A stretch of DNA of 64,000 bases from JAHKLT01 sp046197865. GTDB taxonomy: Archaea; Methanobacteriota; Methanobacteria; Methanobacteriales; Methanobacteriaceae. The notes beneath the pieces were generated by a model. It ran no database searches, was not told where the DNA came from, and saw only the letters and a list, made by a program, of their open reading frames with translations. This document shows, in pieces, positions 37,354 through 45,498 of the stretch (the first letter of the stretch is position 1; each line of letters starts with the position of its first letter). Both the position numbers and the translations under genes were made by a program. The stretch lies in NCBI RefSeq assembly GCF_046197865.1, contig NZ_CP166990.1, forward strand, positions 1,612,001 through 1,676,000, read 5' to 3'.

Positions 37354-37534
37354 CCATTAAAGTGACTCCTTAAAAACATATGTCATAAGAGATTAGTTAT
37401 CGCTCTTTTCTAATCTTTTAATAAAAAACCATGTCATTCGACAAACAAAAAAGAAATATAAAATCTCCATATTTCTTTCCTCTGGTTTTAAACACGGAGT
37501 GTGATCTTCACACTCCAAATATTCAATCAATGAG

Positions 37535-37651
37535 ATGATTAAAATTACTACTAAAAAAAATTGCTGTGAAAAATCTGATACAAAAGAACAAAGTAAAATT
37601 AAAACAGCAGTCAAAAAAGTATTTAACTTCTTCTTTGGATGTTGTAAATAA
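37535..37651 (+). CDS. Cysteine-pair micro-protein 1 (38 residues)
   Basis: A 38-residue basic peptide from ATG 37535. It has a Cys-Cys pair at 10-11 (KNCCEK), a lysine-rich middle and an amphipathic C-terminus VKKVFNFFFGCCK with a second pair at 36-37. A second copy of the same length follows 66 bases later. Conserved codon-level similarity, with silent and conservative changes between the copies, argues that it is translated. The RBS is poor. Function unknown; metal binding or membrane attachment is suggested by the cysteine pairs and by feoAB next door. Confidence 0.55.
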   Translation: MIKITTKKNCCEKSDTKEQSKIKTAVKKVFNFFFGCCK

Positions 37652-37717
37652 CTTATTTTTAATTTTTAAAAAAATATTTAAAGTATAAAAACTAATATTA
37701 ATTATATAAATTAAGGA

Positions 37718-37834
37718 TTGATTAATATTACTAATGAAAAAAATTGCTGTGATGAATCTAATAAAAATAATCAAAGCAAAATTAAAATAATTATAAAAAA
37801 AGTATTTAATTTCTTTTTTGGATGTTGTAAATAA
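37718..37834 (+). CDS. Cysteine-pair micro-protein 2 (38 residues), TTG start
   Basis: Aligns without gaps over all 38 residues with the peptide at 37535-37651: the KNCC pair at 8-11, QSKIK at 19-23 and KKVFNFFFGCCK at 27-38 are identical. Its first codon is TTG at the place of the ATG in copy 1, with AAGG very close upstream; an in-frame stop lies just before it. The asparagine-rich region 12-18 has diverged most. Tandem duplication with retained frame supports a real, selected peptide. Confidence 0.55.
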   Translation: MINITNEKNCCDESNKNNQSKIKIIIKKVFNFFFGCCK

Positions 37835-37978
37835 TTTAAAGCATTATTTTAAACATAATCTTCTTTTAAAAATATATGAATAGCTATTATTTAATTAATT
37901 ATTTATAAAATTATTTAAGTAAATTGAAACAAATAAATTAATTATTATCTAAATTTTTTATTATAAATTGGTGTTTAA

Positions 37979-39217
37979 ATGAAAGGAATAATATTGATTA
38001 TGGATGGAATGGGTGACCGTCCATTAAAAGAACTTGGAAATAAGACCCCTCTTCAAGCAGCTAATACTCCAAATATGGATGAAATGGCTAAAGAAGGTAT
38101 TACTGGAATTATGGATTCAATAGCTCCTGGAATCATACCAGGTAGTGATACTGCACATTTATCAATTTTAGGATATAATCCTTACGAAGTTTATACAGGT
38201 AGAGGTCCTTTTGAAGCATCTGGAGTAAATGTTGATATTGAAAAAGGAGATATAGCTTTTAGATGTAATTTTTCAACTCAAAACAATGAAGGAATTGTTA
38301 CAGATAGAAGAGCTGGAAGAATAAGAGATAGAACTAATGAACTTTCAGATGAAATAAACTCCATGAAATTAGAAGATTTTCCAAATCTAGAAATAATATT
38401 TAAAGAATCAACAGGACATAGAGCTGTTCTAGTTTTAAGAGATTCTGGATTATCTGATAAAGTAAGTGATGCAGATCCTAAGATAGAAGGTAAGAAAGTT
38501 AAAGAAATTGTATCATTAGATGGTTCAAAAGAAGCAGAAAAAACTGCTAAAATACTAAATCAATTTATTGAAAAATCATATGAGCTTTTAAAAGATCACC
38601 CAGTAAACATTGAGCGAATAGAAAATAATGAAGCACCAGCAAATTTAGTTATTCCTCGTGGGGCAGGAGAAGTACCATATGTTGAAAAGATTAATGAAAA
38701 ATATAACCTAAGCTCAGCATGTATTGCAGAAACTGGCCTTATTATGGGAATTTGTAGATTCACTGGTATGGACATTATTGAAATGGAAAATGTAACTGGT
38801 GGAATCGATACTGATTTAAATGTTATAATTGATACAATTTTAGATCAAGTAAAAAACACTAAACACGATTTCTTTTTAATAAATATTGATGGAGCTGATG
38901 AAGCAGGTCATGATGGAGACCTTGAAGGTAAAACAAAATTTATTGAAAAAGTAGATAAGGTTGTTATGAGCAAACTTAAAGATTTGGAAGATGTTTATAT
39001 CTTCTTAACAGCTGATCATTCAACACCTATTTCAGTTATGAATCATTCTGGAGATCCTGTTCCAGTTTTAATTAAAGGCCCTGAAGTTAAAGTAGATAAA
39101 GTTACACAATATGATGAGGTCTCAGTTGCAGAAGGTGGACTTTGTAGAATTAGAGGCTCTGATGTAATGAATATTATGATGGATTTAATGAATAAATCTG
39201 AGAAATTTGGAGCTTAA
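37979..39217 (+). CDS. apgM: 2,3-bisphosphoglycerate-independent phosphoglycerate mutase, archaeal type
   Basis: A 412-residue alkaline-phosphatase-superfamily enzyme that interconverts 2- and 3-phosphoglycerate, needed for gluconeogenesis from pyruvate. Metal and catalytic motifs are DGMGDRP at 8-14, PGSDTAHLSILGY near 53-65, the DGADEAGHDGD block near 306-316 and TADHSTP near 345-351. Length and motifs match ApgM. It heads a run of sugar-phosphate genes on this strand; glmM follows after three bases. Confidence 0.96.
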   Translation: MKGIILIMDGMGDRPLKELGNKTPLQAANTPNMDEMAKEGITGIMDSIAPGIIPGSDTAHLSILGYNPYEVYTGRGPFEASGVNVDIEKGDIAFRCNFSTQNNEGIVTDRRAGRIRDRTNELSDEINSMKLEDFPNLEIIFKESTGHRAVLVLRDSGLSDKVSDADPKIEGKKVKEIVSLDGSKEAEKTAKILNQFIEKSYELLKDHPVNIERIENNEAPANLVIPRGAGEVPYVEKINEKYNLSSACIAETGLIMGICRFTGMDIIEMENVTGGIDTDLNVIIDTILDQVKNTKHDFFLINIDGADEAGHDGDLEGKTKFIEKVDKVVMSKLKDLEDVYIFLTADHSTPISVMNHSGDPVPVLIKGPEVKVDKVTQYDEVSVAEGGLCRIRGSDVMNIMMDLMNKSEKFGA

Positions 39218-39220
39218 ATT

Positions 39221-40570
39221 ATGTCAGATAAAAAGCTTTTTGGAACCTCAGGAATTAGAGGAAAAATCAAAACTGAAATTACAACAGAACTTGCTTTAAA
39301 AATCGGAAAATCTTTAGCTACATATCTAGGAAACAAAGGTAAAGTTGTTATTGGATATGATACAAGAACTACAAATCAGATGATGGATCAAGCTATTTCT
39401 GCAGGTTTAATTGAAGGAGGAGTAGATGTTTTAAAAGTAGGAATGGTTCCAACTCCTTTAGTAGGTTATGCAACTGAAAAATTAAATGCAGATGCAGGAA
39501 TAATGATTACAGCATCACATAATCCTTCACAATATAATGGTATCAAGCTATGGAATTCTAATGGAATGGCTTATACTGCATCTCAAGAAGAAGAAATTGA
39601 AGCTATCTATAATAATGAAACATATAAATCAGTTGATTGGGATAAAGTAGGTAGTCTAAAAGAAGTAGATGAAATTAAAAAAGATTATATTGATGAATTG
39701 GTTAGTTTAGTTAATATTAAACCTGGTTTAAAAGTAGTAATAGATGCTGCATCAGGTGCAGGTTCTGAAATTTCACCAGTTGTATTTAGAAAAGCAGGTT
39801 GTGAAGTAATAGCTTTAAATTCACAAATAGATGGCTTTTTCCCAGGTCGTAATCCTGAACCAAATAAAGCGAATTTATCCACATTGATGAAAACAGTTGT
39901 ATCATCAAATGCAGATTTAGGAATAGCTCATGATGGTGATGCAGATCGTATGATCACAGTTGATGAGAAAGGTAATGTATCTCCTTTTGATTCTTTATTA
40001 GTATTAATAGCTAAAAGTTTTGGTGGAACTGTAGTTACAACAGTTGATGCTGGAATGACTATGGATGAAGCATTAGCTAGTGTTGATGGAAAAGTTTTAA
40101 GAACTAAAGTTGGAGATGTTAATGTAGCTGAAGTAATTTTAGAAGAAAATGCTACATTTGGAGGAGAACCTTCTGGAACATGGTTACATCCTGATTTTTG
40201 CATGTGTCCTGATGGTATATTATCTGGTCTTAGAATTGCAGAAATTGTTTCAAATAAAGGTAAATTATCTGATTTATTAAATGAAATTCCAACATATCCT
40301 AATATTCGCCTTAAAATTCCATGTTCTAAAGAAGATAAAGTTAATGTTATGAAAGATATGGAAAATTTGCTTAAAGGTGAATTTTCAGATATTAAAGAAA
40401 TTAATTCAATCGATGGAACTAGATTAACTTTTGAAGATGGAAGTTGGGTTTTAATTAGACCATCTGGAACTGAAGATTATATTAGAATAACTTTAGAATC
40501 TAAAGATGAAAAAAGAGCAGAAAATATTTCTAAAATATGCGAAGAAATTATTAAAAATAACATCATATAA
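39221..40570 (+). CDS. glmM: Phosphoglucosamine mutase
   Basis: A 449-residue alpha-D-phosphohexomutase. It has GTSGIRG near the N-terminus, the phosphoserine loop TASHNPSQYNG near 98-108, the metal loop DGDADR near 243-248, a GGEPSGTW sugar-binding loop and the phosphate loop RPSGTEDYIR. GlmM isomerises glucosamine-6-P to glucosamine-1-P for UDP-GlcNAc. The GlmU-like gene follows, supporting this over phosphomannomutase. A second paralogue is at 45499-46863. Confidence 0.9.
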   Translation: MSDKKLFGTSGIRGKIKTEITTELALKIGKSLATYLGNKGKVVIGYDTRTTNQMMDQAISAGLIEGGVDVLKVGMVPTPLVGYATEKLNADAGIMITASHNPSQYNGIKLWNSNGMAYTASQEEEIEAIYNNETYKSVDWDKVGSLKEVDEIKKDYIDELVSLVNIKPGLKVVIDAASGAGSEISPVVFRKAGCEVIALNSQIDGFFPGRNPEPNKANLSTLMKTVVSSNADLGIAHDGDADRMITVDEKGNVSPFDSLLVLIAKSFGGTVVTTVDAGMTMDEALASVDGKVLRTKVGDVNVAEVILEENATFGGEPSGTWLHPDFCMCPDGILSGLRIAEIVSNKGKLSDLLNEIPTYPNIRLKIPCSKEDKVNVMKDMENLLKGEFSDIKEINSIDGTRLTFEDGSWVLIRPSGTEDYIRITLESKDEKRAENISKICEEIIKNNII

Positions 40571-40614
40571 TAATTATATATAGAAATATCTTAATTTTTA
40601 TTGGAGGGATAATC

Positions 40615-41910
40615 GTGAGAGCTATAATATTAAGTGCTGGTGAAGGGTCACGAATGAGACCATTAACTCTTACAAAACCTAAAACAATGTTACCTGTAGC
40701 AGGAAAACCTATTATACAATATAACATTGAATCTTTAAGAAATTCAGGTGTAACTGATATTCTTTTAATTGTTAGATACAAAGAAGACATGGTAAAAAAC
40801 TATTTTAAAGATGGAAAAGACTTTGGAGTAAATATTACTTATAAAACTCAAAAAGATTTTTTAGGAACTGCTAATGCAATTGGTTATGGGGATGATTTTA
40901 TTGATGATAGCTTAATTGTATTAAATGGAGATATTATATTAGATCCTCAAGTAATAGAAGAAATTATCGAAGTATATAATTCTAAAAATCCTGATACATT
41001 AATGGTTTTAAAAGAAGTTGAAGATCCATCATCCTTTGGAGTTGTTGAAATAGAAGATGGTTTTATTAAAACTATTGTTGAAAAACCTAAAAAAGATGAA
41101 GCTCCTAGTAATTTAATTAATACTGGAATTTATATTTTTAATGATGATATTTTTAATAAAATAGAAAAAACACAAATATCTCCAAGAGGAGAATATGAAA
41201 TTACAGATTCTTTATCTTTACAAATTGAAGATGAAAAAATAGTTATTGGTCATATTACTGATACTGAATGGACTGATGTTGGAAAACCTTGGGAATTAAT
41301 TGAAGTTAACGAAGAACAAATTTCTAAACTTAAAACACAAATAAAAGGAACTGTAGAAAAAGGTGCTACAATTCACGGTGAAATATTTTTAGATGAAAAC
41401 AGTATTATACGTTCAGGAGTCTATATTGAAGGTAATGTTTATATTGGTAAAAACTGTGATATAGGTCCTAATTCATATATAAGAGGAAATAGCTATTTTG
41501 GAGACAATGTCAAAGTAGGTAATGCTGTTGAAGTTAAAAATTCAATTGTAATGGAAAATACTAATGTAAATCACTTAAGTTATGTTGGAGATTCCATTAT
41601 AGGATCAAATTGTAATATTGGAGCAGGAACTAATATAGCTAATTTAAGATTTGATAATGCTACAATAAAAACATTAATAAAAAATAAAAAAATTGATAGT
41701 GGAAGGCGAAAGCTTGGAGCTATTATTGGGGATTCAGTTAAAACAGGCATAAATTCCAGTTTTTCACCAGGTGTGAAAATTGGATCTAATGCAACTATAG
41801 GGTCTGGGGTATTATTATATGATGATATAGAATCTGATACAAGGGTTTTAGTAAAGCAAAATCATATAATTCAAGATAAAAAATCAAAGGAGAAAAAAAA
41901 TGAAAAATAA
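40615..41910 (+). CDS. glmU: Bifunctional sugar-1-phosphate nucleotidylyltransferase/acetyltransferase (GlmU-like)
   Basis: A 431-residue two-domain protein. Residues 1-230 form a nucleotidyltransferase (LSAGEGSRMRPLTLTKPK, then NGDI and EKPKKDE). Residues about 245-420 are left-handed beta-helix hexapeptide repeats with acetyltransferase character. The archaeal ST0452-type enzyme acetylates glucosamine-1-P and makes UDP-GlcNAc, a pseudomurein precursor. The start is GTG 40615 with GGAGGGA upstream. It overlaps the next gene by 11 bases. Confidence 0.9.
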   Translation: MRAIILSAGEGSRMRPLTLTKPKTMLPVAGKPIIQYNIESLRNSGVTDILLIVRYKEDMVKNYFKDGKDFGVNITYKTQKDFLGTANAIGYGDDFIDDSLIVLNGDIILDPQVIEEIIEVYNSKNPDTLMVLKEVEDPSSFGVVEIEDGFIKTIVEKPKKDEAPSNLINTGIYIFNDDIFNKIEKTQISPRGEYEITDSLSLQIEDEKIVIGHITDTEWTDVGKPWELIEVNEEQISKLKTQIKGTVEKGATIHGEIFLDENSIIRSGVYIEGNVYIGKNCDIGPNSYIRGNSYFGDNVKVGNAVEVKNSIVMENTNVNHLSYVGDSIIGSNCNIGAGTNIANLRFDNATIKTLIKNKKIDSGRRKLGAIIGDSVKTGINSSFSPGVKIGSNATIGSGVLLYDDIESDTRVLVKQNHIIQDKKSKEKKNEK

Positions 41911-42376
41911 TGATAATATTACAATTTTTGAAGGTGCTCAGATAATAGGTGATGTAGAATTTGGTGAGAATGTCTCAGTATGGCCAGGTGCTGTTATTCG
42001 TGGTGATATGAGTCCTATTAAAATAGGTAATTTTTCTAATGTTCAAGATAACTGTGTAGTTCATGGAGCATATGAACATGCAGTAACAATCGGAGAAGGT
42101 GTTTCTATTGGCCATGGTGCTGTTATTCATGGATGTACTATTGAAGATAATGTTTTAGTTGGAATGAATGCTACAGTATTAAATGGTGCAAAAATTGGTA
42201 AAAATTCAATTATAGGTGCTGGAGCTGTTGTTAGTGAAGGAAAAGAATTTCCAGAAGGAAGTTTAATATTAGGTGTTCCTGCAAAAGTTGTTAAAGAAGC
42301 TAGCACAGAACAAATCCAAAACATTACCAAAAATGCTCAAGAATATGTTGAATTATCAAAAAATTATAAGTTTTAG
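41900..42376 (+). CDS. Gamma-class carbonic anhydrase family protein
   Basis: A 158-residue left-handed beta-helix protein. The three zinc/iron-ligand histidines are present: VVHGAYEH near 54-61 and GHGAVIHGC near 71-79, in the arrangement of the YrdA/CaiE group. Members may be active gamma carbonic anhydrases or of unknown function; the active loop of the Cam prototype is absent. AAAGGAG in the preceding gene is its RBS. Confidence 0.85.
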   Translation: MKNNDNITIFEGAQIIGDVEFGENVSVWPGAVIRGDMSPIKIGNFSNVQDNCVVHGAYEHAVTIGEGVSIGHGAVIHGCTIEDNVLVGMNATVLNGAKIGKNSIIGAGAVVSEGKEFPEGSLILGVPAKVVKEASTEQIQNITKNAQEYVELSKNYKF

Positions 42377-42384
42377 GTTTAAAA

Positions 42385-43491
42385 ATGCAAATTAAAAAGG
42401 TAGTATCTGAATTAGATCCTTATGTTCCAGGTAGATCTCAAGATGAAATAGTTCAAAAATATAATCTTAAAAAAGAAGATATTATTAAAATGGGATCAAA
42501 TGAAAATCCTTGGGGATCATCTTTAAAAGCTATTGAAGAAGTTAAAGAAAATGCAGATAAGATTTTTAGATATCCTGAATCTGATTTAAATGCTTTAAAA
42601 GAAGAAATAGCTAAATACTCTAATGTTGAAACTAATCAAGTAGTTATTGGAGGAGATGGTGCAGATGAAATCATAGATGTTTTAGCTAAAACATTTATAG
42701 ATAAAGGAGATGAATTTATCACTCCACTACCAACTTATACTTATTATGAGTTCTTATTTAAACCATATGGAGCTATTCCAGTTTATGCTAAATGGGATTT
42801 AAAAAACAATGTTCTAGATCTTGAATCTGTTTTAGAAGCTATTACTGATAAAACAAAAATGATCTTTTTATGTACTCCAAATAATCCTACAGGTGCATTA
42901 ATATCTAAAGAAGATATATCAAAAATTGCTGATGCAACAGATGCAATAATTATTGTAGATGAAGCTTATTTTGAATATTCTGAAATTAATAATGTAGATT
43001 TAATTGATAAATATCCTAATATTTTTATTATGAGAACAATGTCAAAAGTATTAGGTCTTGCTGGAATGCGTATTGGTTATGGTTTGTCAAATCCTGAAAT
43101 TATAGAATATATGCACAGAGTAAAACCAGTATTTTCTTTAACACGATTATCATATGTCGCTGCATTAAACACTTTAAAAGATCCAAAATTTATTGAAGAG
43201 TCTACAAAAAAAGGTATTGAAAGTAGAGAATATTTATATAAAGAATTATCAAAAATTGATAATTTTAATGTTTTTAAATCAAAATCTAATTATATTTTAG
43301 TTGGAATTAAAGATACCGGACTCACAGCTAAAGAGTTAACTACTTTACTTCTTAAGCGAGGAGTTATTATTCGTGATTGTACTTCTTTTAAAGGTTTAGA
43401 TGAATATTGGATTAGAATTAGTATTGGAACTTTAGAAGAAGATAAAAAATTTATTGAAATTTTAAAAGAGGTTTTAAAAGGCTCATGTTAA
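42385..43491 (+). CDS. hisC: Histidinol-phosphate aminotransferase
   Basis: A 368-residue fold-type I PLP enzyme. GSNENPWG near 37-44, TPNNPTGALI, the DEAYFEYS segment with the cofactor-binding Asp, and the PLP lysine in MSKVLGLAGMRIGYG are typical of HisC. It transfers the amino group from glutamate to imidazole-acetol phosphate in histidine synthesis. Other aromatic aminotransferase activity is possible. The next gene starts within its last seven bases. Confidence 0.92.
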   Translation: MQIKKVVSELDPYVPGRSQDEIVQKYNLKKEDIIKMGSNENPWGSSLKAIEEVKENADKIFRYPESDLNALKEEIAKYSNVETNQVVIGGDGADEIIDVLAKTFIDKGDEFITPLPTYTYYEFLFKPYGAIPVYAKWDLKNNVLDLESVLEAITDKTKMIFLCTPNNPTGALISKEDISKIADATDAIIIVDEAYFEYSEINNVDLIDKYPNIFIMRTMSKVLGLAGMRIGYGLSNPEIIEYMHRVKPVFSLTRLSYVAALNTLKDPKFIEESTKKGIESREYLYKELSKIDNFNVFKSKSNYILVGIKDTGLTAKELTTLLLKRGVIIRDCTSFKGLDEYWIRISIGTLEEDKKFIEILKEVLKGSC

Positions 43492-44192
43492 TTGGAGGCA
43501 CAATAATATCTTCTATTGAACTTCATGGACAGATGTCACTTGTGATATTTTTTGCAAAATGTCCTTTAAGATGTCCTTATTGTCATAATAAAGATATTCT
43601 AGAAGATGGGGAAGAAATGTCATTTAATGATATTAAAAAAATTATTGATGATTCATCTGATTTTATTGATGCTGTTGTAATAACAGGCGGCGAACCTTTA
43701 ATGCAATTAGACGATGTTACAGATGTATTAAAATATATTAAATCTCTAAATTTGAAAACTAAAATTGATACAAGTGGAGTTTATCCTAAAAGAATTGAAA
43801 AACTTTTAAAAATGAATTTACTTGATTATATATCACTTGATATTAAAGCTCCTTTTAATAAATATGAAAAAGTTATTGGATCTTCTGTAGGAGAACAAGT
43901 TAAAAAGTCTATGGAAATTATAAATAGCTATAATACTGTTAAATTAGAACTTAGAACCACTTATGTTCCAAATTTATTAAATGAAGAAGATATTAAAACT
44001 ATATCTCAAAGTGTAAAAGGAGATATCTACACATTACAACAATTTAGAAGTAAAAGTGTATTAGATGAATCTTTTGAAGAAGTTGAATCTCCCAATCCTA
44101 ATGAGCTAAAAAAAATAGCTTCATCACTTGATTTTAAAGGAACTATTAAAGTCAAAAGTTCTGAATTTGGTGAAGAAACTGTAAAGGAGTAA
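43485..44192 (+). CDS. nrdG: Anaerobic ribonucleotide reductase activating protein-like radical SAM enzyme
   Basis: A 235-residue radical SAM protein. The cluster motif is CPLRCPYC (C26, C30, C33) and GGEP near 66-69 binds SAM. This matches the archaeal NrdG-like group (TIGR02495) that installs the glycyl radical on class III ribonucleotide reductase. The reductase gene is not in this window, so the target is inferred from the family. Confidence 0.85.
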   Translation: MLIGGTIISSIELHGQMSLVIFFAKCPLRCPYCHNKDILEDGEEMSFNDIKKIIDDSSDFIDAVVITGGEPLMQLDDVTDVLKYIKSLNLKTKIDTSGVYPKRIEKLLKMNLLDYISLDIKAPFNKYEKVIGSSVGEQVKKSMEIINSYNTVKLELRTTYVPNLLNEEDIKTISQSVKGDIYTLQQFRSKSVLDESFEEVESPNPNELKKIASSLDFKGTIKVKSSEFGEETVKE

Positions 44193-44198
44193 TTTAAA

Positions 44199-45335
44199 AT
44201 GCCTATTTTATCTTTTGGAAGTCAAAACATAAACATCATTACTGGTAAAAAAACAATGACCATAAGAAAGATATGGAAAAATCCTTTAAAAGTAGGAGAT
44301 AGGCTTTATTGTTATTGGAACCTTGTATCTAAAGAAAAAAAGAAAATTTTTGAAGCTATTATTACAGATATCGAATTAATTAAATATAAAGATTTAAAAA
44401 ATAATGATAAACTAGCTAAAAAAGAAGGATATAAAGATTCTAAAGAAATGGTCAAAGAATTCAAGAAAATGTATCTTGAAAAGCTTAATGATGATGATGT
44501 TTTCCAAATTATTTATTTTGAAAAATTAGATGTTGAAGATTGGAAAGGAAAAAAGATTGATCAAAAAGCAATGATCACTCAAAGAGCAGATATCTTATTT
44601 GATAGTGGAAAATATGATAAATCAGAAGTTTGCTATAGTGCAGCTTTAAAATTTGATCCTGATGATATATACTTATTAAATAAAAAAGGAGATAATTTAT
44701 CTCGTTTAGGTAAGTTTAAAGAAGCAGTTCAATGTTATGATAAGGCATTGGACATAGAATCAGATAATGAATATATTTTAAATAATAAAGCTATTGCTCT
44801 TTTAAATTCTGGTAATGTAGAAGAAGCTTTAAAAGTAAGTGATGAAGCTATAAAAGTAAACAATAAAAACCCAGTTATCCTATATTGGAGAGGTTTCATC
44901 TTAGAAGTTCTTAAAAAATATGAAGAAGCTTTAAAAATATATGATGAACTTTTAGAAATAGATAATAATAATCCTGAAGTTTGGAATGCACGTGGAAACA
45001 TATTAAATGATATGAATGAACCAGAACGTGCATTAGAATCATATGATAAAGCTTTGGAATTGTGTTTAGATGATACAGAAATTGATGCATCAGCTCAAAA
45101 TAGAAAAGGAAATGCATTAATTGATTTAGGTAGATATGAAGAAGCTCTTAAAAGTTTTGATAAAGCTATTGCTTTAGATAAAGGAAATATTGATTTTTTA
45201 TTAAATAAAGGTGTGGTTTTAATGGAACTTGAAAAATTTGAAGATGCCCTAGATTGCTTTACACGAGTTTTAACTATTAAACCAGATGATCAAGATGCTT
45301 CATTTTTTAAAGATGAATGTTTAGAATACCTATAA
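44199..45335 (+). CDS. ASCH-domain and TPR-repeat protein
   Basis: A 378-residue protein. The first 110 residues look like an ASCH domain (TGKKTMTIRKIWKNPLKVGDRLYCYW), a PUA-like fold linked to RNA binding. From about residue 125 there are six or more tetratricopeptide repeats (for example GKFKEAVQCYDKALDIE), with the typical A/Y/L pattern. TPR proteins are scaffolds; a link to RNA or ribosome is suggested only by the ASCH part. It follows nrdG by six bases. Confidence 0.85.
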   Translation: MPILSFGSQNINIITGKKTMTIRKIWKNPLKVGDRLYCYWNLVSKEKKKIFEAIITDIELIKYKDLKNNDKLAKKEGYKDSKEMVKEFKKMYLEKLNDDDVFQIIYFEKLDVEDWKGKKIDQKAMITQRADILFDSGKYDKSEVCYSAALKFDPDDIYLLNKKGDNLSRLGKFKEAVQCYDKALDIESDNEYILNNKAIALLNSGNVEEALKVSDEAIKVNNKNPVILYWRGFILEVLKKYEEALKIYDELLEIDNNNPEVWNARGNILNDMNEPERALESYDKALELCLDDTEIDASAQNRKGNALIDLGRYEEALKSFDKAIALDKGNIDFLLNKGVVLMELEKFEDALDCFTRVLTIKPDDQDASFFKDECLEYL

Positions 45336-45338
45336 TCT

Positions 45339-45356
45339 ATAAACTAAAAAGTTTAT
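45339..45356 (+). terminator. Hairpin after the ASCH-TPR gene
   Basis: ATAAACT and AGTTTAT form a 7-bp stem around AAAA, directly after the stop at 45335. It may mark the end of the long apgM-to-TPR transcript. Moderate evidence. Confidence 0.4.
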
Positions 45357-45413
45357 CTAATATATATCTTAGTTAAAATACACTTATACACTATAAATAT
45401 GCGAGGTGTAATA

Positions 45414-45494
45414 ATGGATATGGGAACCATGCTAATTTTGGGATTTATACTTTTTTTAATATCCCCAATTCTTAGTGCAATCTTTAAAAGATAA
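45414..45494 (+). CDS. 26-residue single-helix membrane peptide
   Basis: ATG 45414 is preceded by GAGGTG with the ideal six-base spacing. The peptide starts MDMGT, has one hydrophobic helix (about residues 6-23) and ends FKR. A TATA-like CTATAAATAT lies just upstream, so it may have its own promoter. The good RBS argues for translation; no homologue is recognised. It ends five bases before the convergent phosphohexomutase stop. Confidence 0.55.
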   Translation: MDMGTMLILGFILFLISPILSAIFKR

Positions 45495-45498
45495 AAAA

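Larger units (their letters stand above)
37192..37534 (+). ncRNA. Structured region with candidate promoter ahead of the 38-residue peptides
   Basis: A plus-strand TATA-like CTTTATATA (about 37224-37232) is followed by an inverted repeat ATACTAT/ATAGTAT (37229-37249), then three stem-loops: AGATTAG/CTAATCT (37390-37416), AAAGAAATAT/ATATTTCTTT (37450-37478) and GGAGTGTGA/TCACACTCC (37496-37516, three-base loop). The last ends 18 bases before the first peptide ATG. This could be a regulatory leader or an independent RNA. A 31-codon open frame also lies within it (37258-37353). Confidence 0.4.

Noticed and set aside
37393..37774. Minus-strand open frames of 73 and 83 codons opposite the micro-proteins
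   Set aside because: They are shadows: no RBS, Phe/Ile-rich antisense composition, and the plus-strand frames show paralogous conservation.
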